Numbered from the stretch's first letter, positions 1-9,323 are shown. The stretch is DNA of 38,845 nt from Rhodoferax sp. (GCA_018061265.1 JAGOUM010000021.1:1-38845), one strand, 5' to 3'. Program-made: numbers and translations. The notes: generated by a model not told the origin, from the letters alone.

Positions 1-45
1 CCGTCCGGCCATCGGCATTTGAATTTCTGATCTTGAAGTGTGCAT

Positions 46-71
46 GTGTCCACCTGTTTTGAAGTGGACAC
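46..71. repeat. 8-bp perfect inverted repeat, 10-nt loop
   Basis: GTGTCCAC (46-53) and GTGGACAC (64-71) are perfect reverse complements around a 10-nt loop. The hairpin lies about 100 nt past the miaB stop. It is not followed by a T-run on the miaB strand, so it is not a canonical intrinsic terminator. The rest of 1-170 shows no coding frame I can support. The arms could be a worn end of a mobile element, but nothing else here supports that. Confidence 0.4.
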
Positions 72-170
72 GATCGTCTTAAGAATTTTGACTCGGTGCA
101 AGATGCCTTTGCCGCTTGCTTACAAATCTGTGTCATTTTTGGGTAATAGTAGTTACCGATCTCTACACCT

Positions 171-1502
171 TCATTCTTTCGACTCGCGCAGTTTTCCGCG
201 CAAGGTGTAAGTTCTGGTTTCAGTAATTTGTACAGATACCATTTGCCCAATCAAACTTATGGCACCGGCAAAGTTAACCACTCTGTTACATTCTGTTCTG
301 CCCATTAGCTCATGAGTATCCTTCTTTGAGTTGCCTTCTACCAGAATGTTTTGATACGACCCAATCAAAGAGCTGCTTATTTTTCCCATACTTGCATTGA
401 TGGCGCACTGAACTTCCTGTAAGCGCTGTGCCTTTACATCATGTGGTGTTGTGTCTGGGAGATTTGCAGCAGGTGTTCCAGGTCTTGGGCTGAAGATAAA
501 ACTGAAACTGTTGTCGAACCCAATTTCATCGATCAACCTCATTTGTCGAGAGTGATCCTCAGCGGTTTCTCCGGGAAAACCAACGATGAAGTCACTACTT
601 AACGACATATTGGGTCGAATTGCTCGCAGTTTGCGGACCGTGCTTTTGTATTCCATGGATGTGTAGCCTCTTTTCATGGCCATCAGAATTCTGTCCGACC
701 CGTGCTGTACCGGCAAATGGAGATGACTTACCAGTTTGGGAATTCGTTCATATGCAGTGACGAGAGATGCCGTGAATTCATTGGGGTGGCTGGTTACATA
801 CCGCAGTCGCTCGATTCCAGGAATTTCTGCAACATATTCCAGCAAAGTAGCAAAATCTGCTATTTCATTGGTATTACCCATCGTCGATCGCCAGGCGTTG
901 ACGTTCTGCCCAAGCAACGTAATCTCCTTGACACCTTGATCAGCCAACCCTGCAACTTCAGCAAGCACATCATCAAAAGGTCTGTGAACCTCTTCTCCTC
1001 GTGTGTAAGGCACGACGCAATAACTACAGTATTTCGAGCAGCCTTCCATGATCGAAACGAAGGCACTCGCCCCACTAATGTGCGCTGGAGGCAAAAAATC
1101 AAATTTCTCTATCTCCGGAAAACTGATGTCAACCTGAGACTCATTCATCTGTTGACGCAGGAGCAACATCTGAGGCAGTCGGTGCAGGGTTTGTGGCCCA
1201 AAAACGATGTCGACGTAGGGCGCCCGATCAATGATGGCCTGCCCTTCTTGGCTGGCCACACAACCTCCAACGCCAATCATGGCCCCCCTTTTTTTTTGAT
1301 GCCTTACACGACCCAAATCAGAGAACACTTTTTCTTGAGCTTTTTCACGAACTGAACATGTGTTGAAGAGGATTAAGTCTGCCTGATCAACCTCCGTCGT
1401 CTGCTCATAACCTTGTGTTGCTGCAAGAATATCACCTATTTTTTCTGAGTCATATTCATTCATTTGGCAACCGTAAGTCTTTATATAAACTTTTTTCTGC
1501 AT
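171..1502 (-). CDS. miaB: tRNA-2-methylthio-N6-dimethylallyladenosine synthase MiaB
   Basis: Radical-SAM methylthiotransferase that converts i6A37 to ms2i6A37 in tRNAs reading UNN codons; cytoplasmic. At 443 residues it has the usual family length. The N-terminal UPF0004 domain carries the three auxiliary-cluster cysteines C12 (TYGCQMN), C49 (NTCSVRE) and C81. The radical SAM motif CSKYCSYC supplies C155, C159 and C162. The end of the protein (about 375-440) fits a TRAM RNA-binding domain. The ATG start gives the standard N-terminus [12 protein letters not shown]. The usual partner phoH/ybeZ does not begin in the 170 nt downstream. The gene and the sequence around it look richer in A+T than the pil-chp block. 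Confidence 0.97.
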   Translation of the reverse strand: MQKKVYIKTYGCQMNEYDSEKIGDILAATQGYEQTTEVDQADLILFNTCSVREKAQEKVFSDLGRVRHQKKRGAMIGVGGCVASQEGQAIIDRAPYVDIVFGPQTLHRLPQMLLLRQQMNESQVDISFPEIEKFDFLPPAHISGASAFVSIMEGCSKYCSYCVVPYTRGEEVHRPFDDVLAEVAGLADQGVKEITLLGQNVNAWRSTMGNTNEIADFATLLEYVAEIPGIERLRYVTSHPNEFTASLVTAYERIPKLVSHLHLPVQHGSDRILMAMKRGYTSMEYKSTVRKLRAIRPNMSLSSDFIVGFPGETAEDHSRQMRLIDEIGFDNSFSFIFSPRPGTPAANLPDTTPHDVKAQRLQEVQCAINASMGKISSSLIGSYQNILVEGNSKKDTHELMGRTECNRVVNFAGAISLIGQMVSVQITETRTYTLRGKLRESKE

Positions 1503-1594
1503 TTTAATTAGTAATTTTGTTAATAAAATTAATGCTAATTAGCACTGAATCTTAGAGGTTTTAAGATATACTGAAGAGACGTCTCTAAGAAAAA
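1503..1594. promoter_or_regulatory. A+T-rich spacer upstream of miaB with nested inverted repeats
   Basis: This 92-nt spacer precedes miaB (minus strand) and follows the small exported-protein gene. It holds several dyads: GCTAATTAGC (1534-1543), the 12-bp palindrome AGAGACGTCTCT (1575-1586), and CTTAGAG (1551-1557) pairing with CTCTAAG (1583-1589). An 8-bp A/T dyad, AAGAAAAA (1587-1594) and TTTTTCTT (1598-1605), flanks the stop codon of the upstream gene. It could combine an end signal for the upstream unit with a miaB promoter, but I could not fix convincing -35/-10 boxes. Confidence 0.35.
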
Positions 1595-2053
1595 CTATTT
1601 TTCTTGATAGCCTGGCAACTGATCGAATGGAGTTTTTCCGTCATCGATACGGGCCTTTTCTTCAGTTGACTCAAAAAAAATGTTAGTCTGGACCTTTCTG
1701 CTCTCACGGCTGAGTTGAGCCTCAGCCGCATTCAGAATCCAAACTTCGTGAATCATTCCTTGAGCATCTGGTAAATAGTTAACGTCTAACCTCTTTCCAA
1801 CAAGACTGGCCGACATCACCAGAATATTGTTAGGATTTTTGATCCTCGCACCAGGGGATAACCTCACTGACTTTCCATCCATGAGTACATTGGGCGGAGA
1901 AATCACCTCGAACTCGCCTCGCTGTGCGGAGTTCGGAAAATGGCGTACCGAGCTTTGTGCTGCCAACGGTAATGGCAAAATAACGAGCGGGATACTCGCA
2001 AAAATTGTCAACAAACGGGGAGGATAGCTGCGTGTTACGTGCCAGCGATTCAT
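1595..2053 (-). CDS. small exported protein of unknown function
   Basis: No family recognised. With the ATG at 2053 the product is 152 residues. It has a positively charged N-terminus, then a hydrophobic stretch (about 14-30, LLTIFASIPLVILPLPL) ending in LAAQSS, which reads as a cleavable signal peptide, so a periplasmic location is likely. The mature part has no cysteines and is probably mainly beta. The end, with TPFDQLPGYQEK, is hydrophilic. Upstream alternatives at 2062 (ATG) and 2086 (TTG) would only lengthen the N-terminus; none has a strong ribosome-binding site. It lies just downstream of the helicase gene on the same strand and is probably co-transcribed. The role is unknown. Confidence 0.72.
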   Translation of the reverse strand: MNRWHVTRSYPPRLLTIFASIPLVILPLPLAAQSSVRHFPNSAQRGEFEVISPPNVLMDGKSVRLSPGARIKNPNNILVMSASLVGKRLDVNYLPDAQGMIHEVWILNAAEAQLSRESRKVQTNIFFESTEEKARIDDGKTPFDQLPGYQEK

Positions 2054-2088
2054 GGTGTACATCCAGAGGCTGAGGTTGGCAGCCAATT

Positions 2089-3387
2089 TTAGTTCAAAGC
2101 GGGTCTGCCGCTTACGACGCTCTTGCTTGGAAGTATTGCGCTCTGCATAGATTTGTCAAGAGCCGCGCGAACCTTGTCTTTTTTGCTCATACGGCGACCC
2201 TTAACGCCGCCATTATCGGGAGAGTTCGACGTTGGTGCTGCTTCTGAACTCTGTTGGCTTTCGAAACCTAGGACTTGCTCCAGCGGAAGTTCAAACTGCA
2301 GCCGTTTTTTAATCAGGCCAAAAAGCGAAATTGACTGCTTGTTAACAAAACTAATGGCCAAACCGGGAAAATCCGAGCGACCGGTTCGCCCTATTCGATG
2401 AATGTAGTCCCGAGGAGAACGTGGAAGATCAAAGTTAACCACAACGGGTAGCTCGGCAATGTCAAGTCCGCGCGCAGCGAGATCAGTTGCAACAACCAAA
2501 TCTAAACGAGATGCTTTGAAGTCCATCAATACCTGGGTACGCTTGCCCTGGCCAAGGGCACCATGGAAAGGCTCTGCCTTCAAACCGGCGCGGCGCATTT
2601 TGTCGGCCACCATTTCCGCGGAGTACTTGGTGGCTACAAACACGAGTACACGCGTCCAACCATACTCCGCGATCAGGTGACGCAAGAGCCTGGCACGTTG
2701 GCCAGTGTCGACCTCAAATGCTCTTTGAGTGATCTTGGCAGGGTAAACGTCATAGTTGTCAACCTTTGCCCAAACTGGATTATTCAGTATTTGATCTGCA
2801 AGCGTCTGAACCGATGCGTTGAAGGTTGCTGAAAAAAATAGACTTTGCCGCTCCGCGGGAAGCTGCGCCAAAATCTCTTGCACCTCATTGGAAAAACCCA
2901 AGTCAAGCAAGCGGTCTGCCTCATCCAGCACCAAAAGTTTCACCGAGCCCAGTGACACCGCATTGCGGGACATCAGATCCAGTAGGCGACCAGGCGTTGC
3001 AATGATGACGTTGGTACCACCACGCAACTGCATCATCTGTGGATTAATCGACACGCCACCAAACACAACGGAGATTTTGATCCTTTGTGGCAAATGACCT
3101 GCAATTGCACGAACGGTGGTCCCGACCTGTTCCGCGAGCTCACGGGTTGGCGCCAGAACCAATGCCTGGGGTGTTCCGCAACCTACCGATGGGACGGTTA
3201 GACGCTGCAGTAGCGGCAGAACAAAGGCCAGCGTCTTTCCCGATCCTGTTTGCGCCCTGCCGATCACATCGCGCCCGTCCAACGCGGGCGCGATAGCTGC
3301 ACGCTGAATCGGTGTTGGGGTCCTGTATCCTTGAGCGCAAACGGCTGCAAGCAAAGCCTGTGACAAACCAATTGTTGAAAAAGTCAT
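2089..3387 (-). CDS. rhlE: DEAD-box ATP-dependent RNA helicase, RhlE type
   Basis: ATP-dependent RNA helicase for RNA remodelling, ribosome assembly or mRNA decay. At 432 residues the motifs occur in order: Q-motif region GYRTPTPIQ, Walker A AQTGSGKT, PTRELAEQV, the DEAD box in LVLDEADRLLDLGF, SAT in FFSATF, then the second RecA lobe with VATDLAARGLDI and HRIGRTGR. After about residue 375 comes a polar, basic tail (GRRMSKKDKVRAALDK) typical of RhlE-like proteins, which likely binds RNA. It is divergent from the DUF6172-like gene, leaving a spacer of about 200 nt for both promoters. RhlE is the best family assignment; SrmB or DbpA are less likely because their C-terminal domains are absent. 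Confidence 0.9.
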   Translation of the reverse strand: MTFSTIGLSQALLAAVCAQGYRTPTPIQRAAIAPALDGRDVIGRAQTGSGKTLAFVLPLLQRLTVPSVGCGTPQALVLAPTRELAEQVGTTVRAIAGHLPQRIKISVVFGGVSINPQMMQLRGGTNVIIATPGRLLDLMSRNAVSLGSVKLLVLDEADRLLDLGFSNEVQEILAQLPAERQSLFFSATFNASVQTLADQILNNPVWAKVDNYDVYPAKITQRAFEVDTGQRARLLRHLIAEYGWTRVLVFVATKYSAEMVADKMRRAGLKAEPFHGALGQGKRTQVLMDFKASRLDLVVATDLAARGLDIAELPVVVNFDLPRSPRDYIHRIGRTGRSDFPGLAISFVNKQSISLFGLIKKRLQFELPLEQVLGFESQQSSEAAPTSNSPDNGGVKGRRMSKKDKVRAALDKSMQSAILPSKSVVSGRPALN

Positions 3388-3583
3388 TTTGTGTGTTTTG
3401 TTTTCGGCATCAGCTCAGTGGAGCAGTTTACGTGTTTGAGTCTATTGCCGGGCAGTGCTTCGTCGTTGGTACGCTCTTTTCTCTTTCTGCAGGATGGGCG
3501 CGTCGCCAGAACAGAACGCATAATCGATGCACATAGTCAACAAACGCGGCTTACGAACAGCGGGTGTGAACAAAAGGGACACT

Positions 3584-3889
3584 GTGAGAAAGACATTTCT
3601 AATTAAGATCGAAGGCAAGCATCCCGATCGATTGCTCGATGCGGCCAAGCACGAAATTCGCCAGTATCTCAAGCGCGAACGTCGCAAAGCCCTACCAGGC
3701 GGGGCGGATTATTGGGATTTTGATTGCCGCTTTGGAGAAAACCCCGAGTGTGCTGAATCTGTCCACGTCGCACAGCTCACCGCTTTAATTGATGGTGCCG
3801 CTCAAGGTTCGGCGGCGAGCTTCTATCTGGAACTGATTGCAAAACCAGCCCTTAGGACGCAGCGTAGCACCACTAAAGGTGAAACCTAG
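3584..3889 (+). CDS. DUF6172-family protein
   Basis: 101 residues from a GTG start at 3584, giving V/MRKTFLIKIEGKHPDRLL. The start is chosen because AAAAGGGA lies just upstream and the conserved part begins there; an in-frame start at 3527 would only add an unlikely leader. The pattern of a basic RKTFLI start, HPDRLLDAAKHEIRQYLKRERRK, then GADYWDFDCRFG matches my memory of the DUF6172 family, small proteobacterial proteins without known function. It is probably cytoplasmic, with no signal peptide or membrane segment. The next gene starts 11 nt after the stop, so the two are likely one transcript. Confidence 0.75.
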   Translation: MRKTFLIKIEGKHPDRLLDAAKHEIRQYLKRERRKALPGGADYWDFDCRFGENPECAESVHVAQLTALIDGAAQGSAASFYLELIAKPALRTQRSTTKGET

Positions 3890-3900
3890 GCCTAAATGTC

Positions 3901-4167
3901 ATGACTGCCTCCCTTGATCCTGATTACCAAGTGTTGTCAGATTCGTTTCCCCGCATTGCCAAAGCGTTATTGCTGATGCGTGGCTACCCGGAGTCAGCGG
4001 TTTATGTTGACAAGTTGCTTGCTGACAGTCGCGGCGGGAGTCGTTCTGGTTTTCCAGCGGAAGTTCTAGAGGCACTTTTGAATATACAGCTTGCACATAT
4101 GAAGCAACGTGACGACTGTGTCGACACTCATGATCCATGGGGCGATGGACTGGGGGCCATGCGATAG
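3901..4167 (+). CDS. small conserved-looking protein of unknown function
   Basis: 88 residues, ATG start, 11 nt behind the DUF6172-like gene, so probably co-transcribed with it. It looks all-helical, with a possible helix about 12-45 (SFPRIAKALLLMRGYPESAVYVDKL is its core) and another at 52-68. It has an acidic end with WGDGLGAMR. There is no cysteine pair, signal peptide or membrane segment. I do not recognise a family. The upstream sequence lacks a clear Shine-Dalgarno, consistent with translational coupling to the preceding gene. It runs convergent to the tRNA-Met gene. Confidence 0.65.
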   Translation: MTASLDPDYQVLSDSFPRIAKALLLMRGYPESAVYVDKLLADSRGGSRSGFPAEVLEALLNIQLAHMKQRDDCVDTHDPWGDGLGAMR

Positions 4168-4218
4168 GTCTGGCCGAAAAAAACCGCATCACAGTCAAGT
4201 GAAGCAGTTTCTTGAAGG

Positions 4219-4295
4219 TGGTGGTGATAGGTGGATTTGAACCACCGACATCAGCATTATGAATGCTGCGCTCTAACCAACTGAGCTATATCACC
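4219..4295 (-). tRNA. tRNA-Met (CAU), elongator type
   Basis: Read on the minus strand, the gene starts GGTGATATAGCTCAG and ends TATCACC-A-CCA, so the 7-bp acceptor stem pairs perfectly and the CCA end is encoded. The anticodon arm is CAGCA-TTCATAA-TGCTG with anticodon CAT (plus-strand 4259-4261). The T arm contains GGTGGTTCAAATCCACC. The pairing 5' terminal base and D-loop fit an elongator rather than an initiator tRNA. A lysidine-modified tRNA-Ile (CAU) cannot be fully excluded without a model search, but the acceptor stem does not resemble it. Confidence 0.93.
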
Positions 4296-4382
4296 AGTGA
4301 GGCGCGATTATAGCCAACAATCTGGCCCTTACGGTGTGAAGAGGAGTCCATGGTAGGGTCTACCAGATCAACTCTTTTTACT

Positions 4383-5162
4383 TTAGGTGTGCGAAAAAAC
4401 GGCCTTGCGTTTGTTGACAAACGCGTCCATACCCTCTTTCTGGTCACTGGTGGCAAACAAGGCGTGAAACAGTCGCCGCTCAAACATCACTGCGTCACTC
4501 AATCCACTTTCGAAGGCACGATTCACCGATTCCTTGGCGGCCATGATGGCAATCTGAGAGTACTCGCTGATCATTAGTGCGGCTCCTAGCGCTTCATCCA
4601 TCAGTTTTTCAAGTGGCACAACGCGGCTGACCAGTCCCGAGCGCTCAGCTTCAGTGGCATCCATCATACGACCGGTCAATACCATATCCATCGCCTTGGC
4701 CTTGCCAACAGCCCTCGGCAGTCGTTGTGTACCTCCGGCACCAGGGATGATGCCCAGCTTGATTTCCGGTTGGCCAAACCTGGCGTTGTCCGCCGCAATG
4801 ATGAAATCGCACATCATCGCCAGTTCACAACCGCCTCCAAGAGCAAAACCACTGACCGCAGCAATGACGGGTTTGCGCACGGTCCGTATCTGCTCCCAGT
4901 TCCTGGTGATGAAGTCACCTTTATACACGTCGGAAAAGCTGTATTTCGCCATTCCTCCGATATCGGCGCCTGCGGCAAATGCTTTTTCGTTGCCCGTGAT
5001 AATCATGCAGGCAATCGCAGCATCACTGTCAAATGCCTGCAATGCCTGTCCAAGCTCGGTCATTAGCTGGTCATTGAGTGCGTTGAGCTGCTTTGGCCGG
5101 TTCAGCGTGATGACTCCCACCTTGCTTGCCTCGGTGCGCACAGTAATCAGGTCGAATGTCAT
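4383..5162 (-). CDS. enoyl-CoA hydratase
   Basis: Crotonase-fold enzyme that hydrates trans-2-enoyl-CoA to 3-hydroxyacyl-CoA in beta-oxidation or phenylacetate-type degradation; cytoplasmic. 259 residues from the ATG at 5162, preceded by AGAGGG; an upstream in-frame start would add 17 unlikely residues. The CoA-site motif [10 protein letters not shown] is present. The first catalytic Glu is in [11 protein letters not shown] and the second in [18 protein letters not shown], so both acid residues of true hydratases are kept. It begins 43 nt after the M61 peptidase stop and could be the last gene of that minus-strand unit. A PaaF/FadB1-like role is likely, but substrate cannot be told from sequence. 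Confidence 0.93.
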   Translation of the reverse strand: MTFDLITVRTEASKVGVITLNRPKQLNALNDQLMTELGQALQAFDSDAAIACMIITGNEKAFAAGADIGGMAKYSFSDVYKGDFITRNWEQIRTVRKPVIAAVSGFALGGGCELAMMCDFIIAADNARFGQPEIKLGIIPGAGGTQRLPRAVGKAKAMDMVLTGRMMDATEAERSGLVSRVVPLEKLMDEALGAALMISEYSQIAIMAAKESVNRAFESGLSDAVMFERRLFHALFATSDQKEGMDAFVNKRKAVFSHT

Positions 5163-5205
5163 GGGGATCCCTCTTAGATCGTGGTTGGAAGTGTTTTTTG
5201 ATCGA

Positions 5206-7014
5206 TCAGGCAAGCCATTGTGTGACTAAAGCCGCATCACTTACGCTGAGCTTGACCAATTCGATGTTGTTTACCAATTTGATATTCAAAGTGTGCAAGC
5301 GCTGGTCCCGTGCAACCAGCGCCTTAAAGTTCCGTAAATTGCCGAGGTACAGCGGTAACTCATCGAGTTTGTTCAGTCGCCAACTGCTCGCCTGATTGCC
5401 TTCTTCAACTTCAATGCCGAGCCATTCATCACCCGCTGAAAAACCCGCCTGCTCGGCAGCACTGTCTCGCAAAACCGCTTTGATGCGTACCGTGTTTTGT
5501 TCGTTTACTCGCAGTCCCAGTTGATCCGCCCACGATGCCTTCTCTTTCCCATAGGCAACCCCAACGTGTTGCAGCAAATTCTGCACCGGTAGGTCATCGG
5601 TGGCGTGAACCCACTGGGCCAGTCGGTTGGCATAACAGTGTCCGGAGACTGCCTGCAATGTTTCGAGCAGGTCGTCTTCAGTCATTGGCCCACCCTTGCA
5701 ACGGAGCCAAAGTTCACGCATTACCGCATCCAGACTGGTTTGGCCACCTTGGCGCAGGCTCAGGTCCAGGCACAGCGCGACCAGCGCTCCCTTGGTGTAA
5801 TAGCTGATGGTTGCGTTGACCGTGTTCTCGTCCGGACGGTAGTACTTGATCCAAGTGTCAAGGCTTGACTGCGCCACACTTTGCAGCTTGCGCCCGGGGG
5901 TCTGCAGTACCTGATTGATCGTTTTGGCCAGCAGATTCAGGTACGTGGCATCGTCAATCAAACCGGCGCGACGCAGCAACAAGTCGTCGTAATAACTGGT
6001 AAATCCCTCGAAAAACCACAACAACTCGGTGTAGTTTTCCCGGCTGTAGTCATAGCGCGAGAATTCAGCCGGGCGCAGACGCTTGACATTCCAGGTGTGA
6101 AAGTACTCATGGCTTATCAGCCCGAGCAGGGTGGCGTAACCGTCGCCGACTGACAAGGCCTCACCCTGTCCCTGCCTGGGCAGATCCGAGCGTTTGCAAA
6201 TCAGTGCAGTGCTGTGGCGATGCTCCAGGCCGCCATAACCGTTTTCCACCGCGCACAACATGAAAACGTAGTGATCGTGCGGTGGCGCCGAGCCTATGCT
6301 ACCGGGTCTTGAGTGACTCACTCGTCCATGCCAGAAGTTGATCTCTGCCTCGCATATCGCCCGCGTGTCTTTCAGCAGTCGTTCGCCGTCAAAACTCGCC
6401 GGGGCACCTGCTACAACAAACTCGTGCGAAATGCCGCCAGCAACAAAAGTGTCGCGCCAGAACGCGCCCAACTCGACCGGAGAATCCACCAATTCGTCAT
6501 AGTTTTCAGCCAGAAAACTCCCCAAATATTTGCCAGAGACGTTATCACGGGCCAGACTACAGGCAATCTGCCATTCGGGCGGCATACCATCACTCAAGAC
6601 CTTCAGACGATGCACTGAGTCTTCCAGCCCATGAACCTTGAGGAGCAGACTGGTACCGTTGAAAAACCCCCGTTCTGTGCTCAACCAGGCTGTACGTACC
6701 GAGGAATCAAAAGCGTACACCTCATAGTGCAGTACCAGCGGCTTGTCTTCCAGACAGTCTATTCTCCAGGTGCACTTGTCGATCTGGCTAATCGCGACTG
6801 CCTTTCGCCCCTGGCGTGCAGTCAAGTTTTGCAAGTGCTTGGAAAACTCACGCAGCAAATAACTGCCCGCAATCCACACTGGCAGGCTGACGATCTGCCC
6901 GGCTTCCGGCCTGGCAATGCTGAGTGAAATGCCAAACAAATGTGCATGAAGGCTGCGAGCCGAGACTTCGTAACTGACTGTCACTTTCGATGTTGCCTTT
7001 GGTGTGGCCATCAT
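5206..7014 (-). CDS. M61-family metallopeptidase with PDZ domain
   Basis: 602-residue member of the M61 (glycyl aminopeptidase-like) family. An N-terminal beta domain (about 1-180) is followed by the thermolysin-like catalytic domain. The conserved GGLEH is at 261-265, the zinc motif HEYFH at H302-E303-H306, and the third zinc ligand probably E336 in [15 protein letters not shown] domain sits near 490-585 ([26 protein letters not shown]). No signal peptide is visible, so it is likely cytoplasmic. Its ATG overlaps the dsbC stop by 4 nt (ATGA), which implies translational coupling. The physiological substrate of bacterial M61 enzymes is poorly known. Confidence 0.92.
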   Translation of the reverse strand: MMATPKATSKVTVSYEVSARSLHAHLFGISLSIARPEAGQIVSLPVWIAGSYLLREFSKHLQNLTARQGRKAVAISQIDKCTWRIDCLEDKPLVLHYEVYAFDSSVRTAWLSTERGFFNGTSLLLKVHGLEDSVHRLKVLSDGMPPEWQIACSLARDNVSGKYLGSFLAENYDELVDSPVELGAFWRDTFVAGGISHEFVVAGAPASFDGERLLKDTRAICEAEINFWHGRVSHSRPGSIGSAPPHDHYVFMLCAVENGYGGLEHRHSTALICKRSDLPRQGQGEALSVGDGYATLLGLISHEYFHTWNVKRLRPAEFSRYDYSRENYTELLWFFEGFTSYYDDLLLRRAGLIDDATYLNLLAKTINQVLQTPGRKLQSVAQSSLDTWIKYYRPDENTVNATISYYTKGALVALCLDLSLRQGGQTSLDAVMRELWLRCKGGPMTEDDLLETLQAVSGHCYANRLAQWVHATDDLPVQNLLQHVGVAYGKEKASWADQLGLRVNEQNTVRIKAVLRDSAAEQAGFSAGDEWLGIEVEEGNQASSWRLNKLDELPLYLGNLRNFKALVARDQRLHTLNIKLVNNIELVKLSVSDAALVTQWLA

Positions 7015-7730
7015 TTGGTGCTTGTAACCAGTGTCAGACGCTGCTCCACCTGCTCAGCCCCGATCGCCCCGGGTACGCGCGAGCCATCGGCAAACACCAG
7101 CGTCGGGGTACCGGTCACCCGGTACTTCTTACCCAGCTTGATATTGCGATCAACCGCCTGAGTGTCACATTTGGCTGTGGCTGGGTCTACGTCGTTGAGC
7201 ATCCAGTCCTGCCAGGCTTTGGCCCTGTCCTTGGCGCACCAGATGTTCTTTGAGGTTTCAACGGATTTTGGACCCAGCACCGGGTACAAAAACATGTGGA
7301 TGGTGACGTTATTGACTTTTTGCAATCCTTCTTCGAAGCGCTTGCAGTAGCCGCAGTTGGGGTCCTCGAAGACCGCAAGTTTTCGTTTGCCATTGCCTCG
7401 AACCACAGTGAACGCGTCCTTGAGCGGCAAATCCTCAAAAACAAAGGCGGTCAGTTTATCGACGCGCTCCTCGGTCAGGTTGCGCCGCTGCTTGGTATCA
7501 ATCAGATTGCCCTGAATCAGATAGTTGGCCTGGGCGTCGGTGTAGTAGATGTCGGCCCCGTTAACGCGTACTTCGAAAAGTCCCTCAACCGGGGATTTGC
7601 TGACCTCGTCAATCTTCTCCAGTTGAGGAATGCGCTCAGCCAGATTTTTTCGAATCACGGCCTCTTGCGCCTGCAGCCCGGTTGTGGTCAGCAGCAGTGT
7701 GCTTAGGACAGCGGTGAGGATTGTTTTCAT
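7011..7730 (-). CDS. dsbC: thiol:disulfide interchange protein DsbC
   Basis: Periplasmic disulfide isomerase. 239 residues from the ATG at 7730. A signal peptide spans about 1-21 (KTILTAVLSTLLLTTTGLQA, cut near AQ-EA). The N-terminal dimerisation domain covers 22-85, with VEGLFEVRVNGADIYYTDAQ characteristic of DsbC. The thioredoxin fold has the active site C126-G-Y-C129 and the cis-proline loop GTPTLV near 207-212. A second cysteine pair, C165 and C188, matches the structural disulfide of DsbC. It lies between the FAD hydroxylase (16 nt upstream) and the M61 peptidase (4-nt overlap). It would depend on a DsbD-type reductant, which is not in the window. Confidence 0.95.
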   Translation of the reverse strand: MKTILTAVLSTLLLTTTGLQAQEAVIRKNLAERIPQLEKIDEVSKSPVEGLFEVRVNGADIYYTDAQANYLIQGNLIDTKQRRNLTEERVDKLTAFVFEDLPLKDAFTVVRGNGKRKLAVFEDPNCGYCKRFEEGLQKVNNVTIHMFLYPVLGPKSVETSKNIWCAKDRAKAWQDWMLNDVDPATAKCDTQAVDRNIKLGKKYRVTGTPTLVFADGSRVPGAIGAEQVEQRLTLVTSTK

Positions 7731-7746
7731 TGTTGGTGTTTCTTGG

Positions 7747-8865
7747 TTATAGACCCATGGCAAAGCGTGCTGCGCGCTCTTTGGCGAATCCGCTGCGATC
7801 AAAGCCCTTCATACCCCAGTTACGCAGGTTTTGCCAGGTACTTCCGTCTTTGTAAAAGAGTTGTTGCAATGCATCCATGGCCGCAGCAGACGTTGTCACT
7901 TCGGTACGTCGCGCCCTTTCATACCGGCGCAGCAACTTGTGATCACCCACCGCTCGCCAATACTCACGTTCATGTAGTATTGCGGCAAAGTCCGCTACAT
8001 CGCTTAAGCCCAGGTTGAGTCCTTGCCCAGCCAGCGGGTGCACATTGTGTGCCGCGTCCCCGGCAAGCGCCCACGCCTGACCTTTTGTTTGGCCGATCCA
8101 GCGGCTCGCTTGTGCCGACTGCAACGGCCATGCCCGGCGTGGGCCATTGAGTGCGAGTTTGCCCAAGCAACCACCACTGACATCCTGAATCGCTGAACAA
8201 AAGTCCTCTTCAGTGGCATCCAGCAACTCCTGCACGCGGGTCTCCAGCACAGACCACACGACCCCAACCTCACTGCCGTGAGGCCCATTCATGGGCAGAA
8301 ATGCCAATATCTCGCCTGGCGTAAACCATTGGCGTGCGGCCTGGGCATGGGGCTGTTCACAGTTAAGGCGGGTGGCTATGGCATGTTGTGGGTAACGCGA
8401 CACTGCAAACTCGATGCCTAATTCTTCTCGGGTACGACTGGCTTTGCCTTCGCAAATTACCATCAATCCAGCCGACACCGGGGCGTCGAGCACTTCGATC
8501 TGCGGCTGAAAGCGCACCGCATCAGCCAGTTGTGCCTCCAGCGTTGGCACATCCACGATCCAGGTCAGCGCTGCAACGCCCAGATCAATGGCCGAAAAAT
8601 TGACCTCGCCACCATCATCACCAGATACACACATCGCTGTGACCGCGGTAGCGTGCTGCGCGTCTGGCCAACAGCGCACCGACTCAAGCAATGCCTGTGA
8701 TTTGGCATTGATCGCGTAGGCACGAACATCCGCCTCTTGCGTTGGCGGTGCTCCAGAGGCTTGGGTGACCAAGCCGACGCGCAGGCGCTCACGCGCCAGC
8801 AACAGCGCCAGCGTGTGGCCCACAATACCACCCCCCCGGATACAGATATCAAAATGATGTGTCAT
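7747..8865 (-). CDS. UbiH/UbiF/COQ6-family FAD-dependent hydroxylase
   Basis: Flavoprotein monooxygenase of the ubiquinone-biosynthesis family, hydroxylating the aromatic ring of a ubiquinone precursor with NAD(P)H and O2; likely membrane-associated. 372 residues from the ATG at 8865, chosen because MTHHFDICIRGGGIVG places the dinucleotide-binding GxGxxG right at the N-terminus. The second FAD motif is ALAGDAAHNVHPLAGQGLNLG. It is the first gene of a tight unit with dsbC and the M61 peptidase and runs divergently from the rhodanese gene, with 67 nt between. Which ring position it hydroxylates (UbiH, UbiF, UbiI or UbiM) cannot be decided without a tree. Confidence 0.88.
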   Translation of the reverse strand: MTHHFDICIRGGGIVGHTLALLLARERLRVGLVTQASGAPPTQEADVRAYAINAKSQALLESVRCWPDAQHATAVTAMCVSGDDGGEVNFSAIDLGVAALTWIVDVPTLEAQLADAVRFQPQIEVLDAPVSAGLMVICEGKASRTREELGIEFAVSRYPQHAIATRLNCEQPHAQAARQWFTPGEILAFLPMNGPHGSEVGVVWSVLETRVQELLDATEEDFCSAIQDVSGGCLGKLALNGPRRAWPLQSAQASRWIGQTKGQAWALAGDAAHNVHPLAGQGLNLGLSDVADFAAILHEREYWRAVGDHKLLRRYERARRTEVTTSAAAMDALQQLFYKDGSTWQNLRNWGMKGFDRSGFAKERAARFAMGL

Positions 8866-8932
8866 GGGCGAATTGTAGAAGTGCCGCATTGCCTGACCGA
8901 TACTTCGGTCTTTTGGTGACGCAAGGAGTCGT

Positions 8933-9289
8933 ATGAATATTGGGGATTTTGTTGCACAGTATTGGCCCTTCATGGCACTTGGACTTTGGTTTGGCTACAA
9001 ATGGTGGAACTCAAAAAGAGTGGTCGCCATGTTGCCTGAGTTGAAACAGCGCGGTGCCACTTTGATTGATGTCAGATCGGCCGGTGAGTTTGCCCATGGC
9101 AATGCACCAGGCACCATCAATATTCCACTGCAGGAATTGGGCAGTCGGCTCAGCGAGATACCCAGGACGGCACCGGTGGTGCTTGCCTGCGCCAGCGGTA
9201 CCCGCAGCGGGATGGCCAGGTTCGTGTTGAAAAAGAATGGCTACCAGAATGTCTACAACATCGGCACCTGGAGCAAGTTTCTGGGGTGA
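8933..9289 (+). CDS. membrane-anchored rhodanese-domain protein
   Basis: 118 residues, ATG preceded by AAGGAG. One N-terminal membrane segment lies near 9-25 (AQYWPFMALGLWFGYKWW region), followed by a single rhodanese domain (about 30-118). The active-site loop is ACASGTRSG with the catalytic cysteine, and the CH2A-like region is IDVRSAGEFAHGNAPG. Single-domain rhodaneses of this layout bind or transfer sulfane sulfur; the acceptor is unknown. The gene is divergent from the ubiH-like gene and convergent with the methyltransferase gene. It is one of three rhodanese-domain proteins in the window. Confidence 0.9.
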   Translation: MNIGDFVAQYWPFMALGLWFGYKWWNSKRVVAMLPELKQRGATLIDVRSAGEFAHGNAPGTINIPLQELGSRLSEIPRTAPVVLACASGTRSGMARFVLKKNGYQNVYNIGTWSKFLG

Positions 9290-9323
9290 CCGCTTTGCAC
9301 GCGCCGCTATCGACGAGTGGCAA

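Noticed and set aside
4168-4218. A7 run after the 88-residue gene as an intrinsic terminator
   Set aside because: No stable stem precedes the run on the tRNA strand or follows properly on the other strand.
4219-4295. tRNA-Ile2 (CAU) instead of tRNA-Met
   Set aside because: The acceptor stem and general layout resemble elongator tRNA-Met; the alternative cannot be strictly excluded but is less likely.
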